Of a DNA stretch of 22,780 nt, positions 1-9,625 are shown piece after piece. Origin of the DNA: Oehlia diaphana (taxonomy: Eukaryota; Glomeromycota; Glomeromycetes; Glomerales; Glomeraceae); the NCBI GenBank assembly GCA_003833135.1, contig QZLH01000075.1:171963-194742 (forward strand). The letters run 5' to 3'. The translations under genes and the position numbers were made by a program. The notes under the pieces are model-generated. The model was not told the DNA's origin. It worked only from the letters and a program-made list of their open reading frames with translations, and searched no databases. Within the stretch, counting starts at the first letter, position 1. Each line of letters opens with the position of its first letter.

Positions 1-42
1 TTTTTATGTACTCTTTTTGTGTATCTTTTTTTTTACCTTTTA
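1..42 (+). repeat. Direct repeat copy 1 (second copy at 1062-1103)
   Basis: The 42 bases here recur exactly at 1062-1103, 1061 bp downstream. Similarity stops right after the TTTTAT at the end of the unit. Copy 1 touches the window edge, so it may extend further left. The unit is T-rich but not simple sequence, as it contains ATGTACTC and GTGTATC blocks. It could be a real duplication or a contig-joining artefact. Confidence 0.7.
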
Positions 43-801
43 TTTTTTGTTTTTTAAAAAAAAAAATTTTTAAAAAAAAAAAAAAAAAAATCATTATTTG
101 CTGGTAAAAAAAAAAAAAAAAAAAAAAAAATTAAACAACATAAATTTAAGCTCAACGAATCCAATTTCTTCATCTTCATCTTCATCTCATCTAAAGTTTT
201 TATTATTTACTCACAAATGAATTTTAGCGAATCAATTTAATTTATTCAAAATATAAAAAAATATGAAGTATATTATAATGCATAATTTTATGTCTTAACA
301 AAACTTTATTAAAAAAAAATTTTTTTTTCATAAAAAAATTATTCTGTACAATTAAAATCGTTGGATTTAGGGAAAAATAATTTTAAAAAAAAAGAAGAAA
401 TTCTTGAAAAAAAAGAAGAAAAATGATGAATGAAATTTGAAGAAATGAAAAAAAAAAATGTTATAATAGTGTAATTTTTTTTTTTTTTTTTGTTTATTAT
501 TAATTATTAATCCAAATTATGTAATTGTAAAAAAAAATAATTAAAAGTTGTAATTCCTAAAAAAAATTATTGATGAAATGTCCGAAATATGTCCGAAATA
601 AAAAATTCTAATTTTTTAAAACTATTTTTCCCTGAAATAAAGAAAGAAAAAATAATACAAAGAAATAAAAAAAAAATAAGAGAAAGAACTTAAAAGAATC
701 TGTATAAAAAAAACTTAAATAAAAAGAAACCCATAGAAGAAAAATTAAACCTTAGCGTAAAGAAAATTCATAAAAAAAAAAAAAAAAAAAAAAAAATAAA
801 A

Positions 802-848
<47 letters not shown>

Positions 849-1061
849 ATTACGACATTTGTGCGTAAATAATTTTTAATGCTTTCTTTATTTTTTTTTT
901 TCTTTATTTTTTTTCATTGTGTAAATATTTGGATAGGTTTTAAAAAAAAAAAAATCATTTTTTTTACATCAATATTTTTTTTTTTATTATTATTTTCCAA
1001 AAAAAAAAACCAAAAAAAAAAGGAAAACGTTTAACGTACAAATTAATAATAATGCATTTAT

Positions 1062-1103
1062 TTTTTATGTACTCTTTTTGTGTATCTTTTTTTTTACCTT
1101 TTA
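1062..1103 (+). repeat. Direct repeat copy 2 (first copy at 1-42)
   Basis: Exact second copy of the 42-bp sequence at the start of the window. The sequence after it diverges at once. No flanking target-site duplication or LTR-like end (TG..CA) was seen. Confidence 0.7.
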
Positions 1104-1238
1104 TCAAAAATTTAATTTTTTTTTTTTTTTTTTAAAAAAAAAAAACCAAAAGTATTGTATTTTTTATATTCATCATATAATAAAATTTTTTTTAATTCGA
1201 TAGATAAGAAAAAAATAATAATAATAATAATTAATCAT

Positions 1239-1246
1239 TGACGTCA
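1239..1246. promoter_or_regulatory. CRE/ATF-type palindrome TGACGTCA
   Basis: A perfect 8-bp TGACGTCA palindrome lies about 400 bp upstream of the aminopeptidase start. bZIP factors of the ATF/CREB family bind this sequence in fungi. A GATAAG (GATA-factor type) occurs nearby at 1203-1208. The GC-containing palindrome is unlikely by chance in DNA this AT-rich, but its use is only inferred. Confidence 0.35.
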
Positions 1247-1642
1247 TATCATTCTTTTTGTTCTAAACTTTACATAATAAGAGTAACATGATAAAAATAA
1301 ATGATAATCAGGTATGTAATCAATTATCCAATGTAATCAATCCATTTATAGTTTAGTCTTTTATTAAGGAAAATACTTTTGTAAAAGATATTTTTACAAT
1401 TTTTACAAATTAGGGAAACGTTACCAGATATTCATACATAACTATACAAATGGATTAGATTATCTTACAAATTAGGAAATGTTCATTTCACAAACAGGTT
1501 TACCCTTTTTGATACGATTAATGATATATTCGGCTGATAGGGAGAGTAACAACTTTAAAAATCGTAAAGTTTTTGACCCTTTTTGGCTTTCAAAAAAAAA
1601 AAGAATTCAGAACGATTTTTTTTTAATATACGTAAAGAAAAA

Positions 1643-3657
1643 ATGGTTAAATTTACGCTTTTAGCTTTGCTCGCTTTATTCCCTTTAGCGTTAAGTGCTC
1701 CTCCTTGTTCTCATCAGAAGCATGTAAAATCTACTTTTGATTTGAATTATCAAACAAACTCTGAACCTTTATTTGAAAGTTTAAGGTTAATACAGACTGG
1801 TGAAGATAAAGAACCGGAATGGATGACTGAGAATGATGTTATGAAATTAAAAAGGAATAATATCAATTTTATGGATGTTACTGATTATTTGGAACTTGGA
1901 ACACATTACAAACCTTTCAATAGACTCGGTAAAAATTTTGATCTTTTTAATCATATTTTAAACTAACTAGTTAGCATTAATTTTCATTCGCTGACTGATC
2001 GATCCTCAATAATAAAATCACGATTCATAATTTTAGAATATCCGGTAAAACCTTCTTATAATGAGGAAGTTACCCCCTTCATTGGAAATCTTACTACAAA
2101 ATATATGGAAGAGAATCTTGAAAAATTCACTTCTTTCCATAACAGATATTATCGTTCTGAATATGGTTTAGAGTCTTCAAATTGGCTCTTTGATCATATT
2201 TCTAACATTATAGAAAATCATGGTGATAAGAGTGTTTTATCCATTCGAAAGTTCTCACACAATTGGAAACAAAATTCTATCATTGCACGGTATGTTAAAT
2301 TCATGATTTTTGTGATCGTTTTTTTCAAGGTGAAATATAAAGTTTGTATATATATTTATAAATATATATATTAATTAAGATTTGAAGGTTATGATTCTGA
2401 AAAGAGTAACGAAGTTGTAATTGTTGGTGCACATCAAGATTCGATACATATGGTATGATAAAATATTTCGGAAAATTTCAAAAATTTCATTTAAAATATT
2501 GAAATCCTAAATAAATATTTATTTTGTAGTGGCTTCCAACTTTTGGTAGAGCCCCTGGAGGTAATAAATTTTGAAAATTTTCCTATTATTATTATTTGAA
2601 TGACTTTGATATAATTGTATCTAACGTGTAAAATCATTTATTTAATAGCTGATGATGATGGTAGTGGTACCGTCACTATATTGGAAGCATTTAGAGTATT
2701 AGTAACCGGAGGATTTAAACCGCAAAGACCTGTAGAATTTCACTGGTATTCTGCTGAAGAAGCCGGTCTCTTGGGTTCACAGGCCATTTCCTTGGAATAT
2801 GAAAAACAAGGAATAAATGTTATTGGCATGATTCAGGTATTTAAATAAAATAAAATTGAATAATACGAATATTTATATTAACTTTCAATTTTTTTTTTAA
2901 TAGAATGACATGACAGGATACATTGGAAGTCGTAGCGCGGAGCATATTGGAATTGTTAATGATTATGTGGATGAAGATTTAACCAGTTTCGTAACAAAAC
3001 TCATAGGTTCCTACGTTGATATACCTTTTTCATTAACCAAATGCGGGTTAGTTTACAACCGAAATTACATAAAATTAATTAATAATAATAATTTTAATAA
3101 TTCTAATTATTTATCCATTATTCTATTATTTTCAGTTACGCTTGTTCCGATCATGCTTCTTGGCGAAAGGTTTGTAGATGTCAACTGTATCGGTCGAAGA
3201 CCGATATAGTCCATTATCTCACTTAATTAGTGTTAATATTGATTAATATTGATATTGATTAATATTGTACCAAGTATTTGATTTACCTATTGATTAATCT
3301 TGGTACAAAGTATTGATCAATATTGATCGATTAAACAAATATTATTTATAATCCTGAATAATAAATACTTGTTATTTGATTGTTTACTTACTTTTATTCA
3401 TTAATAATATTACTAGGCCGGTTTCCCCTCTGCATTTGCTATTGAGGGTGATTTTAGTGACTCGAATCCTCATATTCACTCTCCAAATGACTTAACTAAA
3501 TACATTAGTTATGACCATATGCTTCAGTTCTCAAAGGTTGGTTTAATTTTTATTTTATTTTATTTTGAATCGGTAATCATTGTCGCTAACTTTGTTTTTT
3601 TTTTTATTTCTTAAACAGTTGAGCGTTAGTTTTGCTGTTGAATTAAGTCACGCTTAA
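1643..3657 (+). CDS. Secreted M28 aminopeptidase (leucine aminopeptidase / AAP type), 9 exons
   Basis: Zinc metallo-exopeptidase predicted to remove N-terminal residues from peptides outside the cell. Exons: 1643-1928, 2037-2289, 2380-2452, 2530-2560, 2649-2836, 2904-3046, 3136-3169, 3417-3536, 3619-3657. All have GT-AG borders and consistent phase, giving 388 aa, the usual size for fungal secreted Lap. Residues 1-18 are a signal peptide. A propeptide runs to about 96, where the mature enzyme would begin near Tyr-Pro. By homology to Vibrio aminopeptidase, the ligands are H198 (AHQDS, with D200), D217 (bridging, ADDDGSG), E252 (AEEAG, with general base E251), D279 (QNDM) and H357 (HSPND). C324 and C328 (CGYACSD) match the conserved disulfide. 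The first Met after the upstream stop-rich DNA gives a perfect signal peptide. Intron 7 (247 bp) is about three times longer than most of the others and holds inverted repeats. The exon model is from reading, without transcripts. Confidence 0.93.
3170..3416 (+). repeat. Long intron 7 of the aminopeptidase with inverted repeats
   Basis: The other introns of this gene are 67-108 bp; this one is 247 bp. It contains a perfect 8-bp stem with a 3-nt loop at 3188-3206 (TATCGGTC / GACCGATA). It also has an imperfect inverted repeat whose inner ends are GTACCAAG (3267-3274) and CTTGGTAC (3299-3306), extending outward through copies of ATTGAT(T/C)AATATTGAT. This looks like a small foldback insertion that splicing tolerates. 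Confidence 0.5.
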
Positions 3658-3690
3658 TTTTCTTATTGATGACTTTTTTTTGCATTCTAA

Positions 3691-3829
3691 TTATTCCCTT
3701 TGTCAAATAATTGCTCCCTTTATCAAATAATTGTTCTCTTTGTCAAATAATTGTTCTCTTTGTCAAATAATTGTTCTCTTTGTCAAATAATTGTTCTCTT
3801 TGTCAAATAATTGTTCTTTTGTCAAATAA
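3691..3829 (+). repeat. 20-bp tandem array, 7 copies
   Basis: Seven head-to-tail copies of a 20-bp unit, consensus TTGTTCTCTTTGTCAAATAA, begin 34 bp after the aminopeptidase stop. The third to sixth copies are identical, the first two differ by a few bases and the last is 19 bp. The position places the array in the 3' UTR or immediate downstream region. Nothing in it is coding. Confidence 0.9.
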
Positions 3830-4860
3830 TTGTTAATTATTGTCAACATAATAAACGATTTATTTAAATTTTAATCCATTACTTTTTACAATGTAAAAAG
3901 AACTCTTTATCGACCATTTGTTTAAATATACACTAATAAAATAACTACACGTTTTATTCTTTTTGGACCGATCAATTTTGCGCAAATTCACATGATTTAT
4001 TCATGTGCGGACCCTAATCGATTAGTAGATTTGGACCGATATTAATTCCAATTTTTCTTAACCGACCTAACGAGTATCGCCTATTTGATGATTAGCGTGA
4101 TTTTCAAACATTATTTATTATGAAATCAGGTTACCGAGTTGTTTATCAAAAATATACCGGTAAATAGAAAATGATTTTTAAGAGGTCGAAAGCATCATAT
4201 CATCATTATTTTCGAGGATCAGTGACTTAAATTATGAAACTCAAAAATTATCCTTGCGAAAAAAAAATTTATAAAATTCCAAAAATGAAATCACATCTCA
4301 GAAAAAGAATTGATTCGATTCCCATGTCAAATTTCAATATTTATGAAAATACTTTCTGGTTGGCAAAATATGGAATATTGATTGTAAATAGTATTTCATC
4401 ATTGATCATTTACACTATTCACACTCTTTCAATACAAATACAATAGAATCACACAAAGTATAATTATATAAGAACTATTTAAGATAAATATATAATTAAT
4501 AAATGAATTAGAACTTTTAAGATAAAAAAGAATTTTATTGTTTTGAATTAGATAATTTAAAAATGAAATATGATAATAAAATAAAATTTATAAGAACTTT
4601 TAATAAAGAATTTATTGTTTTGAATTAGATAATTAAAATGAAGTGATATTTTATGAATTTGAGATTCTTACTATATATGAAATGGAATTGTAAAATAAAA
4701 TTATGTGTACATGACGACCTTTCCTTTCCCTTCCCTTTCTTATAGAAGGTTTAATTTGTTATGAAATTTTGATGTCAATATGTTGAATATTTTCGCTTCA
4801 CATTAACAAAATTCCAAATTGCTTTTTTTTGTCCAAATTAAACTGATCATCTATGCAAAT
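3830..4860. other. Intergenic region, no convincing gene
   Basis: AT-rich sequence with short GC-richer islands around 3960-4150. These hold a small palindrome (CATGATTTATTCATG) and short words shared with 13600-13680. A 70-codon ORF at 4234-4446 has no recognisable domain or splice context. A pyrimidine tract at 4719-4740 (CCTTTCC type) is an inverted match to the purine array that starts at 4862, so the two could pair. Confidence 0.4.
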
Positions 4861-4930
4861 TAAGGGAAGGGAATTAGGGTAAGGGAGGGGAATTAGGGTA
4901 AGGGAGGGGGATTAGGGTAAGGGAAGGAAA
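4861..4930 (+). repeat. G-rich telomere-like array, G-quadruplex candidate
   Basis: About ten runs of three or more G, separated by loops of 1-5 nt, occupy 4864-4923 on the plus strand. The unit resembles GGGAATTAGGGTAAGGGAG and includes TTAGGG three times. Dense short-loop G-runs of this kind are the standard G-quadruplex pattern. The array decays to TTAGGATAA units at its right end, the same unit as in the array at 5300-5700. Confidence 0.85.
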
Positions 4931-5299
4931 TTAGGATAAAGGAAAAGAGTCAAAAGACTGTCAAGTACACATGTTTTCAGAAAAGTCTGAAAAAACGTCT
5001 TGTTTTGCTTTCCAGTAGAGGCCCACAACAGACTTTTAAGAGACATCTTATCCCAGGAAATCAGAGTAAGGGGGGGCCACAACAAATTTGAAGAAAGAAC
5101 TTGCAATGCCCCCCCTACACTGATGCATTTGTAATTTGAGGCTTTTCTTCTTCTTTTGATAATGCATCAGTATTGGAGTTAGCATGATGCTAATTGTTAA
5201 AGTCATATTGTTGTAATTCCATAATTCATCTTGCTCTTTAAACTCTTGAAGTTTAATTATCTCTATCATCATAAAGATAATAGGATAGATAAAAAAAGA
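4931..5299. other. Unrelated segment between two G-rich arrays
   Basis: This stretch breaks the purine-rich array. It is less repetitive and has near-normal composition, with a G7 run at 5071-5077 and a C7 run near 5109-5115. On the minus strand two overlapping short reading frames (up to 74 codons) occur in different frames, with no domain I recognise. It could be a fragment of a decayed mobile element or an older gene scrap inserted into the array. Confidence 0.4.
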
Positions 5300-5700
5300 A
5301 AATTAGGGTAAAGGAAATTAGGATAAGGAGAATTAGGATAAGAGAAATTAGGATAAGAGAAATTAGGATAAGGGAATTAGAATAAGGAAAATTAGGATAA
5401 GAAAAATTAGAATAAGGGAAATTAGGATAAGGGAAATTAGAATAAGGGAATTAGGATAAGAAATTAGGATAAGAAATTAGGATAAGAGAAATCAGGATAA
5501 GAAATTAGGATAAGGGAAATTAAAGTGAGGGAAATTAGACTGAAGGAAATTAGACTGAAGGAAATTGGAGTGAAAGTAATAAGGAAAAGTGATTAGATTA
5601 AGAGATTAGAATAAATTAAGGGAATTAGAGTAAAGGGATCAAAGTAAGGGAATTAGGATAAATGGATTAAAGTAACCAAAAGTAACCAATTGGATAAAGG
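5300..5700 (+). repeat. Purine-rich minisatellite, about 15-bp degenerate unit
   Basis: About 25 degenerate copies of a unit close to GGGAAATTAGGATAA run through this interval. Unit length varies from about 11 to 16 bp, and the purine bias stays on one strand throughout. The leftmost unit contains a full TTAGGG; most others have TTAGGA. The right end drifts to TTAGACTGAAGG and then TTAGAGTAAAGG variants. It is clearly related to the array at 4861-4930. Confidence 0.85.
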
Positions 5701-6316
5701 AAATAAAGTAGCATAGAACCCTGGCCTTCTGGTTCTACTAGGGTTTGACTTAAATTTTTAATTGGAAAGCTATATTTCGATAACTTGGGTAACTTGTAAA
5801 ACTCGGAGTTAATGATAATTTTTTTTTTTCTTTATAGAGAGTTTTTTACAACTTTTTCGAGTAGAGGTAACACTTGCAGTTATGTTGTTAAAAAAATCTT
5901 TGTATGAAAATATAAATTTGAACATATACAATTTGTACAATGTGCAACTTGACTATCCAATGATTTCGATTAGTTTCACAACATTTATTAAAATTTCATG
6001 AGGAGTGTTAGAAGTCAAAGGACACAGACACCCAGATTAAACGGTACACGACGTATTCAATTTCTCTTTTATTGGGTTTGATACCGCGATATTTGAAAAA
6101 GGTGCTTTATCAAATACACAAAAAAAAAACTAACAGGGATTTTTTTTTTCCTTTACTTGCTTCGCCTTTCCTTCAAATTTCCTTTTACTTGGATTAGAAA
6201 TCCAATAACGACCCAAATTCACCCTATAACACAACCTTCGACAACTCTTTTAAAATATCCTGGAACCAAAAGGAACTCAATAGAAAGTTACTTTAATACA
6301 TAATTTTTAAAACAAA
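5701..6316. other. Intergenic region upstream of the septin gene
   Basis: No gene is seen. It probably holds the septin promoter and 5' UTR. A CCAAT box on the plus strand lies at 5957-5961, about 355 bp before the start codon. Composition is closer to coding DNA from 6170 on, and stop codons break all long frames. Confidence 0.4.
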
Positions 6317-7495
6317 ATGTCCAGTAAAATGTCTTCACGTTCCCGTCGTCGTAAGCACGCCATTTCTCAACTAAATATAATGGTGGTTGGTTTTCGTTCA
6401 CTTGGCAAGACGTCCTTCATCCGAATGCTTTTCGACACGCTCTCCATCCGTAGAAATTCAAAAGAAGAGCCGGTTCTTCCTGCTTCTTTATTCCAAAGCG
6501 CTGAAAGTGTGCGGGACGCAGAAGAAGCGCGCACGAAAGAATTGTATTCTTTCACTTTGGATATTGACGAAGAAGGAGAAAAAATTTCTTTGACCTTAGT
6601 TGATACCCCCGGATTTGTAAGGGATAATGAACTTAGACTTGATGTACAGGTTACAGAAGCATTGAGATACATTGAAGCTCAATTTGATCACACATTAGCC
6701 GAGGTAATTTTATTTATTCGTGTCAAAAGGAGTTCAAAGTCTTTGGGTGGTTATATCATTTATTTTAATGAATGCTAGATAGAAATATATGGATTACTTT
6801 AAAAATTAGTTGTATATTAATTATATATTAACTTGGAGATATATATATATTTATTTATTTTATTATATTTTATTTTTTAGGAAACAAAAGTAAAACGTAA
6901 TCCAAAAGCTGTAGATAGTCAAATTCATGCTTGTCTATACTTTATTGATAACGCAAATAACGGTTTAACTGAGAAAGACATTCGCATTCTGAAACGGTTG
7001 ACCGTTCGTGTTAATGTTATTCCAATAATTGCAAAAGCGGATTTACTTACAAACACACAACTTGCTAACTTAAAAGAAGCTATCAAAAAAGATTTAAAGA
7101 CACATGAAATCCCTGTTTTCGCTTTTCCAGTTGATGAAGAAGGAGATGATGAAATGGAACCAGAATTGGCAGAAGAAATTGCAAATGCTCAATCTCAAGT
7201 TCCATTTTCTATAATTGCTCCTGAAGATGCTGCTATTACGGATCCAAACACGGGAGATAGAATTCGAGGACGTCAATATGCTTGGGGAATAATTGATTGT
7301 TTGAACCCAAAGCATTGCGACTTTGTTGTGTTGAGAAATGTTCTTTTATCGAGCCAACGAAAACTATTCAAGGATATTACCACGGAGGTGTTCTACGAAC
7401 AATATCGTACTGAACGATTGATGGCCAGAAAGGCGAGTAAGATGATCACCAAGGAACAGAAGAAGAAACTGATGGAGGATTTGTCGGAAATTTAA
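6317..7495 (+). CDS. Septin family GTP-binding protein, 2 exons
   Basis: Septins are cytoskeletal GTPases that form filaments and rings at sites of polarity and septation. Exons 6317-6703 and 6881-7495 join in phase 0 at a GT-AG intron and give 333 aa. A basic N-terminus (SRSRRRK, residues 8-13) resembles the septin polybasic, lipid-binding stretch. The P-loop is at 25-33 (GFRSLGKTS), switch II DTPG at 96-99 and G4 AKAD at 180-183. The septin unique element follows near WGIIDCLNPKHCDF, then LKDIT-like LFKDITTEVFYEQYR. The protein ends soon after that element with no long C-terminal coiled coil. The P-loop (GKTS rather than GKST) and the poorly conserved residues 43-75 suggest a divergent septin class, perhaps like the filamentous-fungal AspE group, though that assignment is tentative. 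The second Met at residue 5 is an alternative start. Confidence 0.92.
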
Positions 7496-7569
7496 AGTGA
7501 TTGAAAAATCAATTTATTTTTCTTTTGTAGTCTTTAATTTTTTTTATTTTCTCTGTAAATTATTATCGA

Positions 7570-7583
7570 AATTTCTTTTTTTT

Positions 7584-7625
<42 letters not shown>

Positions 7626-7628
7626 TTT

Positions 7629-7664
<36 letters not shown>
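7570..7664 (+). repeat. Poly-T tracts after the septin gene
   Basis: Two near-continuous T runs, each over 30 bases, lie about 80-170 bp past the septin stop. They are probably in the 3' UTR or immediate downstream DNA. Exact lengths in such homopolymers are unreliable in draft assemblies. Confidence 0.8.
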
Positions 7665-7666
<2 letters not shown>

Positions 7667-7672
7667 TTTTTA

Positions 7673-7678
7673 AATAAA
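7673..7678 (+). terminator. Possible polyadenylation signal (AATAAA) for the septin
   Basis: A canonical AATAAA lies 178 bp after the septin stop, right after the poly-T tracts. AATAAA is common by chance in DNA this AT-rich, so the role is only plausible. Confidence 0.25.
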
Positions 7679-9300
7679 ATTGTTGATTCCCTTTTTCAAT
7701 CAGTATGGAGGGATTGGTAAATAAAAAAATTATATCTCCCTTACTATGTTGACTTTAAGGTTTACGTTTTTTTTTCTTCTTCTTTTTTCCTATTGTTATT
7801 ATATATCTCAGGTCTAAAGCTCAATTAACTCCATGGAAGAACAAAAAGACTTTATTGCCCGACCGGTTTCGGGCTCTCAACCTCCTTATCAACGAAAATT
7901 GATCCTCTCCATACTCAAAAAAAAAATATCCTCCTCTACACGCCATTATTTCCGACTTACCAATTCTTCCTTTATAGCGAATATATATTTTAATACCATA
8001 TACCTTCATTCATTTTCTTCTTCCTATCATATTAGACTTGGCTTTATTTTATCACCATTATTTTTTTCTTTGGTGCAAAAGTATTACTTATTTTATTTTA
8101 TATATTTACTTTATTTTACTTTATTTTATTTTAAATCAAAGCACCCTTATGTATTATTCAATTAACAAGAAACTTTTCTACAACAAACTTTAATTAAAAA
8201 ACGAAAAAAAAAATTTTTGATGAATTCATGAATTTCATACAAATAATTTCACTATTATTAATTTTAATTGTACATTGTATTTTTTTCCCCTTTTATTATT
8301 CTTTTCTTTGGGTAAAATAATTTTTTTTGAGGGAGGAATAAAGTGAAATAATAGATTCAATTATATTATTATATATACATAAAACATATATATATATTTT
8401 TTTTTTTATTAAAAAAAAATGAAATAAAAAAAATTGATGATTTTAGAAATTATTACAATAAAAAATTTTTTAATTTTAATGATATTTGATTTTTAATTAA
8501 CTGGGATTACATTATTACCGACCAAAATTTAGTAATCAATTTTTTATTATTTTTCATTGAGGTAACAATCGATCAAAAATTGTTATTGTATTTGTTATCA
8601 GATTATAATAATCTTGTACAAATTTCCACTGATTGAATTATTATTGTAAATTTACTGCATATTTTCCTTATAAAGTTTACAATCATGATTTATTAATATT
8701 TATTATGTATAGAATTTTATTAATTACAGAATAATAATAAAGTGAGTAAGTATTACATCATCAAAAAAAAAATAATAATTTCATTCGTCACATTTTCGTG
8801 TTATTACTAAACGAATTGATAGAATTCTAGAAAAACACAGGTTCAAACATATAAAAATATTATGTAAAGAAGAATGTATGTGATTAATAGAATAAATGCG
8901 TATTAATAGAATAATAGATGCGTATAGAATTTTTTTATTAATGGATTTTAAAAAATAATGTTGTGTAAAATGTTTTATAATGTACGTTTAAATGTTATAA
9001 AAAAATAAGGTTATAATGTAATAATCTGCGAACGTTAACAAAACAATGGTATAAAACAGCATTTATTGTATAAAACGGCATTTATTGTATAATGAACCGT
9101 TTAAACGCCTGCATAGCGCATGCATATACGGATAGATGTATAGACAGTATAGTGTCCCCTAAATGTGAATAGTACCCCTAAAAGCAATGTATTACTCAAT
9201 TTAAAGTACCCTGGTAATAATCAAAGATATTATACAACTAGGTTTATAAAAATTATAAGAATAATTTAAAAAAATAAGTTTATTATTTAAATAATTATTA
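7679..9300. other. Intergenic region between two convergent genes
   Basis: No gene is supported here. ORFs at 7833-8165 (+) and 7821-8009 (-) are low complexity over much of their length and lack domains. Small repeats occur: about 2.3 copies of a 19-bp unit (TATAAAACRGCATTTATTG) from 9050, and a twice-repeated AATAGATGCGTAT-like word near 8890-8930. The two flanking genes point toward each other, so this is shared 3' territory. Confidence 0.45.
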
Positions 9301-9324
9301 ATTGTATATTTAATCATTCATAAT

Positions 9325-9398
9325 GAGCAAGTATCAGTGTTGGGACTTGAACTCGGCAAAACGGCCAAATAGCTAACACTATCACTACCATAATGAAA
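9325..9398 (-). repeat. tRNA-like relic (possible tRNA-derived SINE) with Pol III B-box
   Basis: On the minus strand the sequence contains AGTTCAAGTCC, a perfect match to the RNA polymerase III B-box consensus (RGTTCRANTCC). About 30 bp upstream is TAGTGATAGTG, which fits the A-box (TRGYNNANNNG) with one mismatch. The T-stem bases do not pair well, so this is not a working tRNA. AGTGTT and AACACT at the edges could form a different stem. It fits a degraded tRNA or the head of a tRNA-derived SINE; I could not find an A tail or target-site duplication. Confidence 0.4.
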
Positions 9399-9625
9399 TT
9401 TTCTAATCATATATATAGTCATAAAATTAAACGCGTAGCAGGTCTAAATTGTAATATTTGTATTTTCTTTATTAACTTTTTATATTACGTAGTTAACTTA
9501 TCTTCGAAACCATTAAATCTATATGATAATATATAATACAATAGCGTCTCTATAAAAAAAAAAAAAGAAAAAAGATACAATACATAAATTATCATTAAAT
9601 AATAATATACATTAAGTTATTACAA

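Larger units (their letters stand above)
1..1642. other. AT-rich intergenic region, no gene seen
   Basis: This stretch is dominated by A and T runs, including a poly-A tract near 769-846, and every short ORF in it is low complexity. I see no gene. The last 400 bp form the presumed promoter of the aminopeptidase that starts at 1643. A perfect 42-bp repeat links positions 1-42 and 1062-1103 and is listed separately. Confidence 0.6.

Noticed and set aside
1..1103. LTR retrotransposon from the 42-bp direct repeats
   Set aside because: Repeats are too short, lack TG..CA ends, and there is no primer-binding site or gag/pol between them.
3691..3829. CRISPR array
   Set aside because: Units are contiguous 20-bp tandem copies without unique spacers, and the context is eukaryotic.
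4234..4446. 70-codon plus-strand ORF
   Set aside because: No domain, no splice context and Lys/Ile-rich composition as expected from random AT-rich DNA.
6367..6672. 101-codon minus-strand ORF
   Set aside because: Antisense shadow of septin exon 1, which has clear GTPase motifs on the plus strand.
7833..8165. 110-codon plus-strand ORF starting with ATG
   Set aside because: After a short plausible start it turns into Phe/Tyr/Leu-rich low complexity; no family recognised and it overlaps likely 3' flanking DNA.
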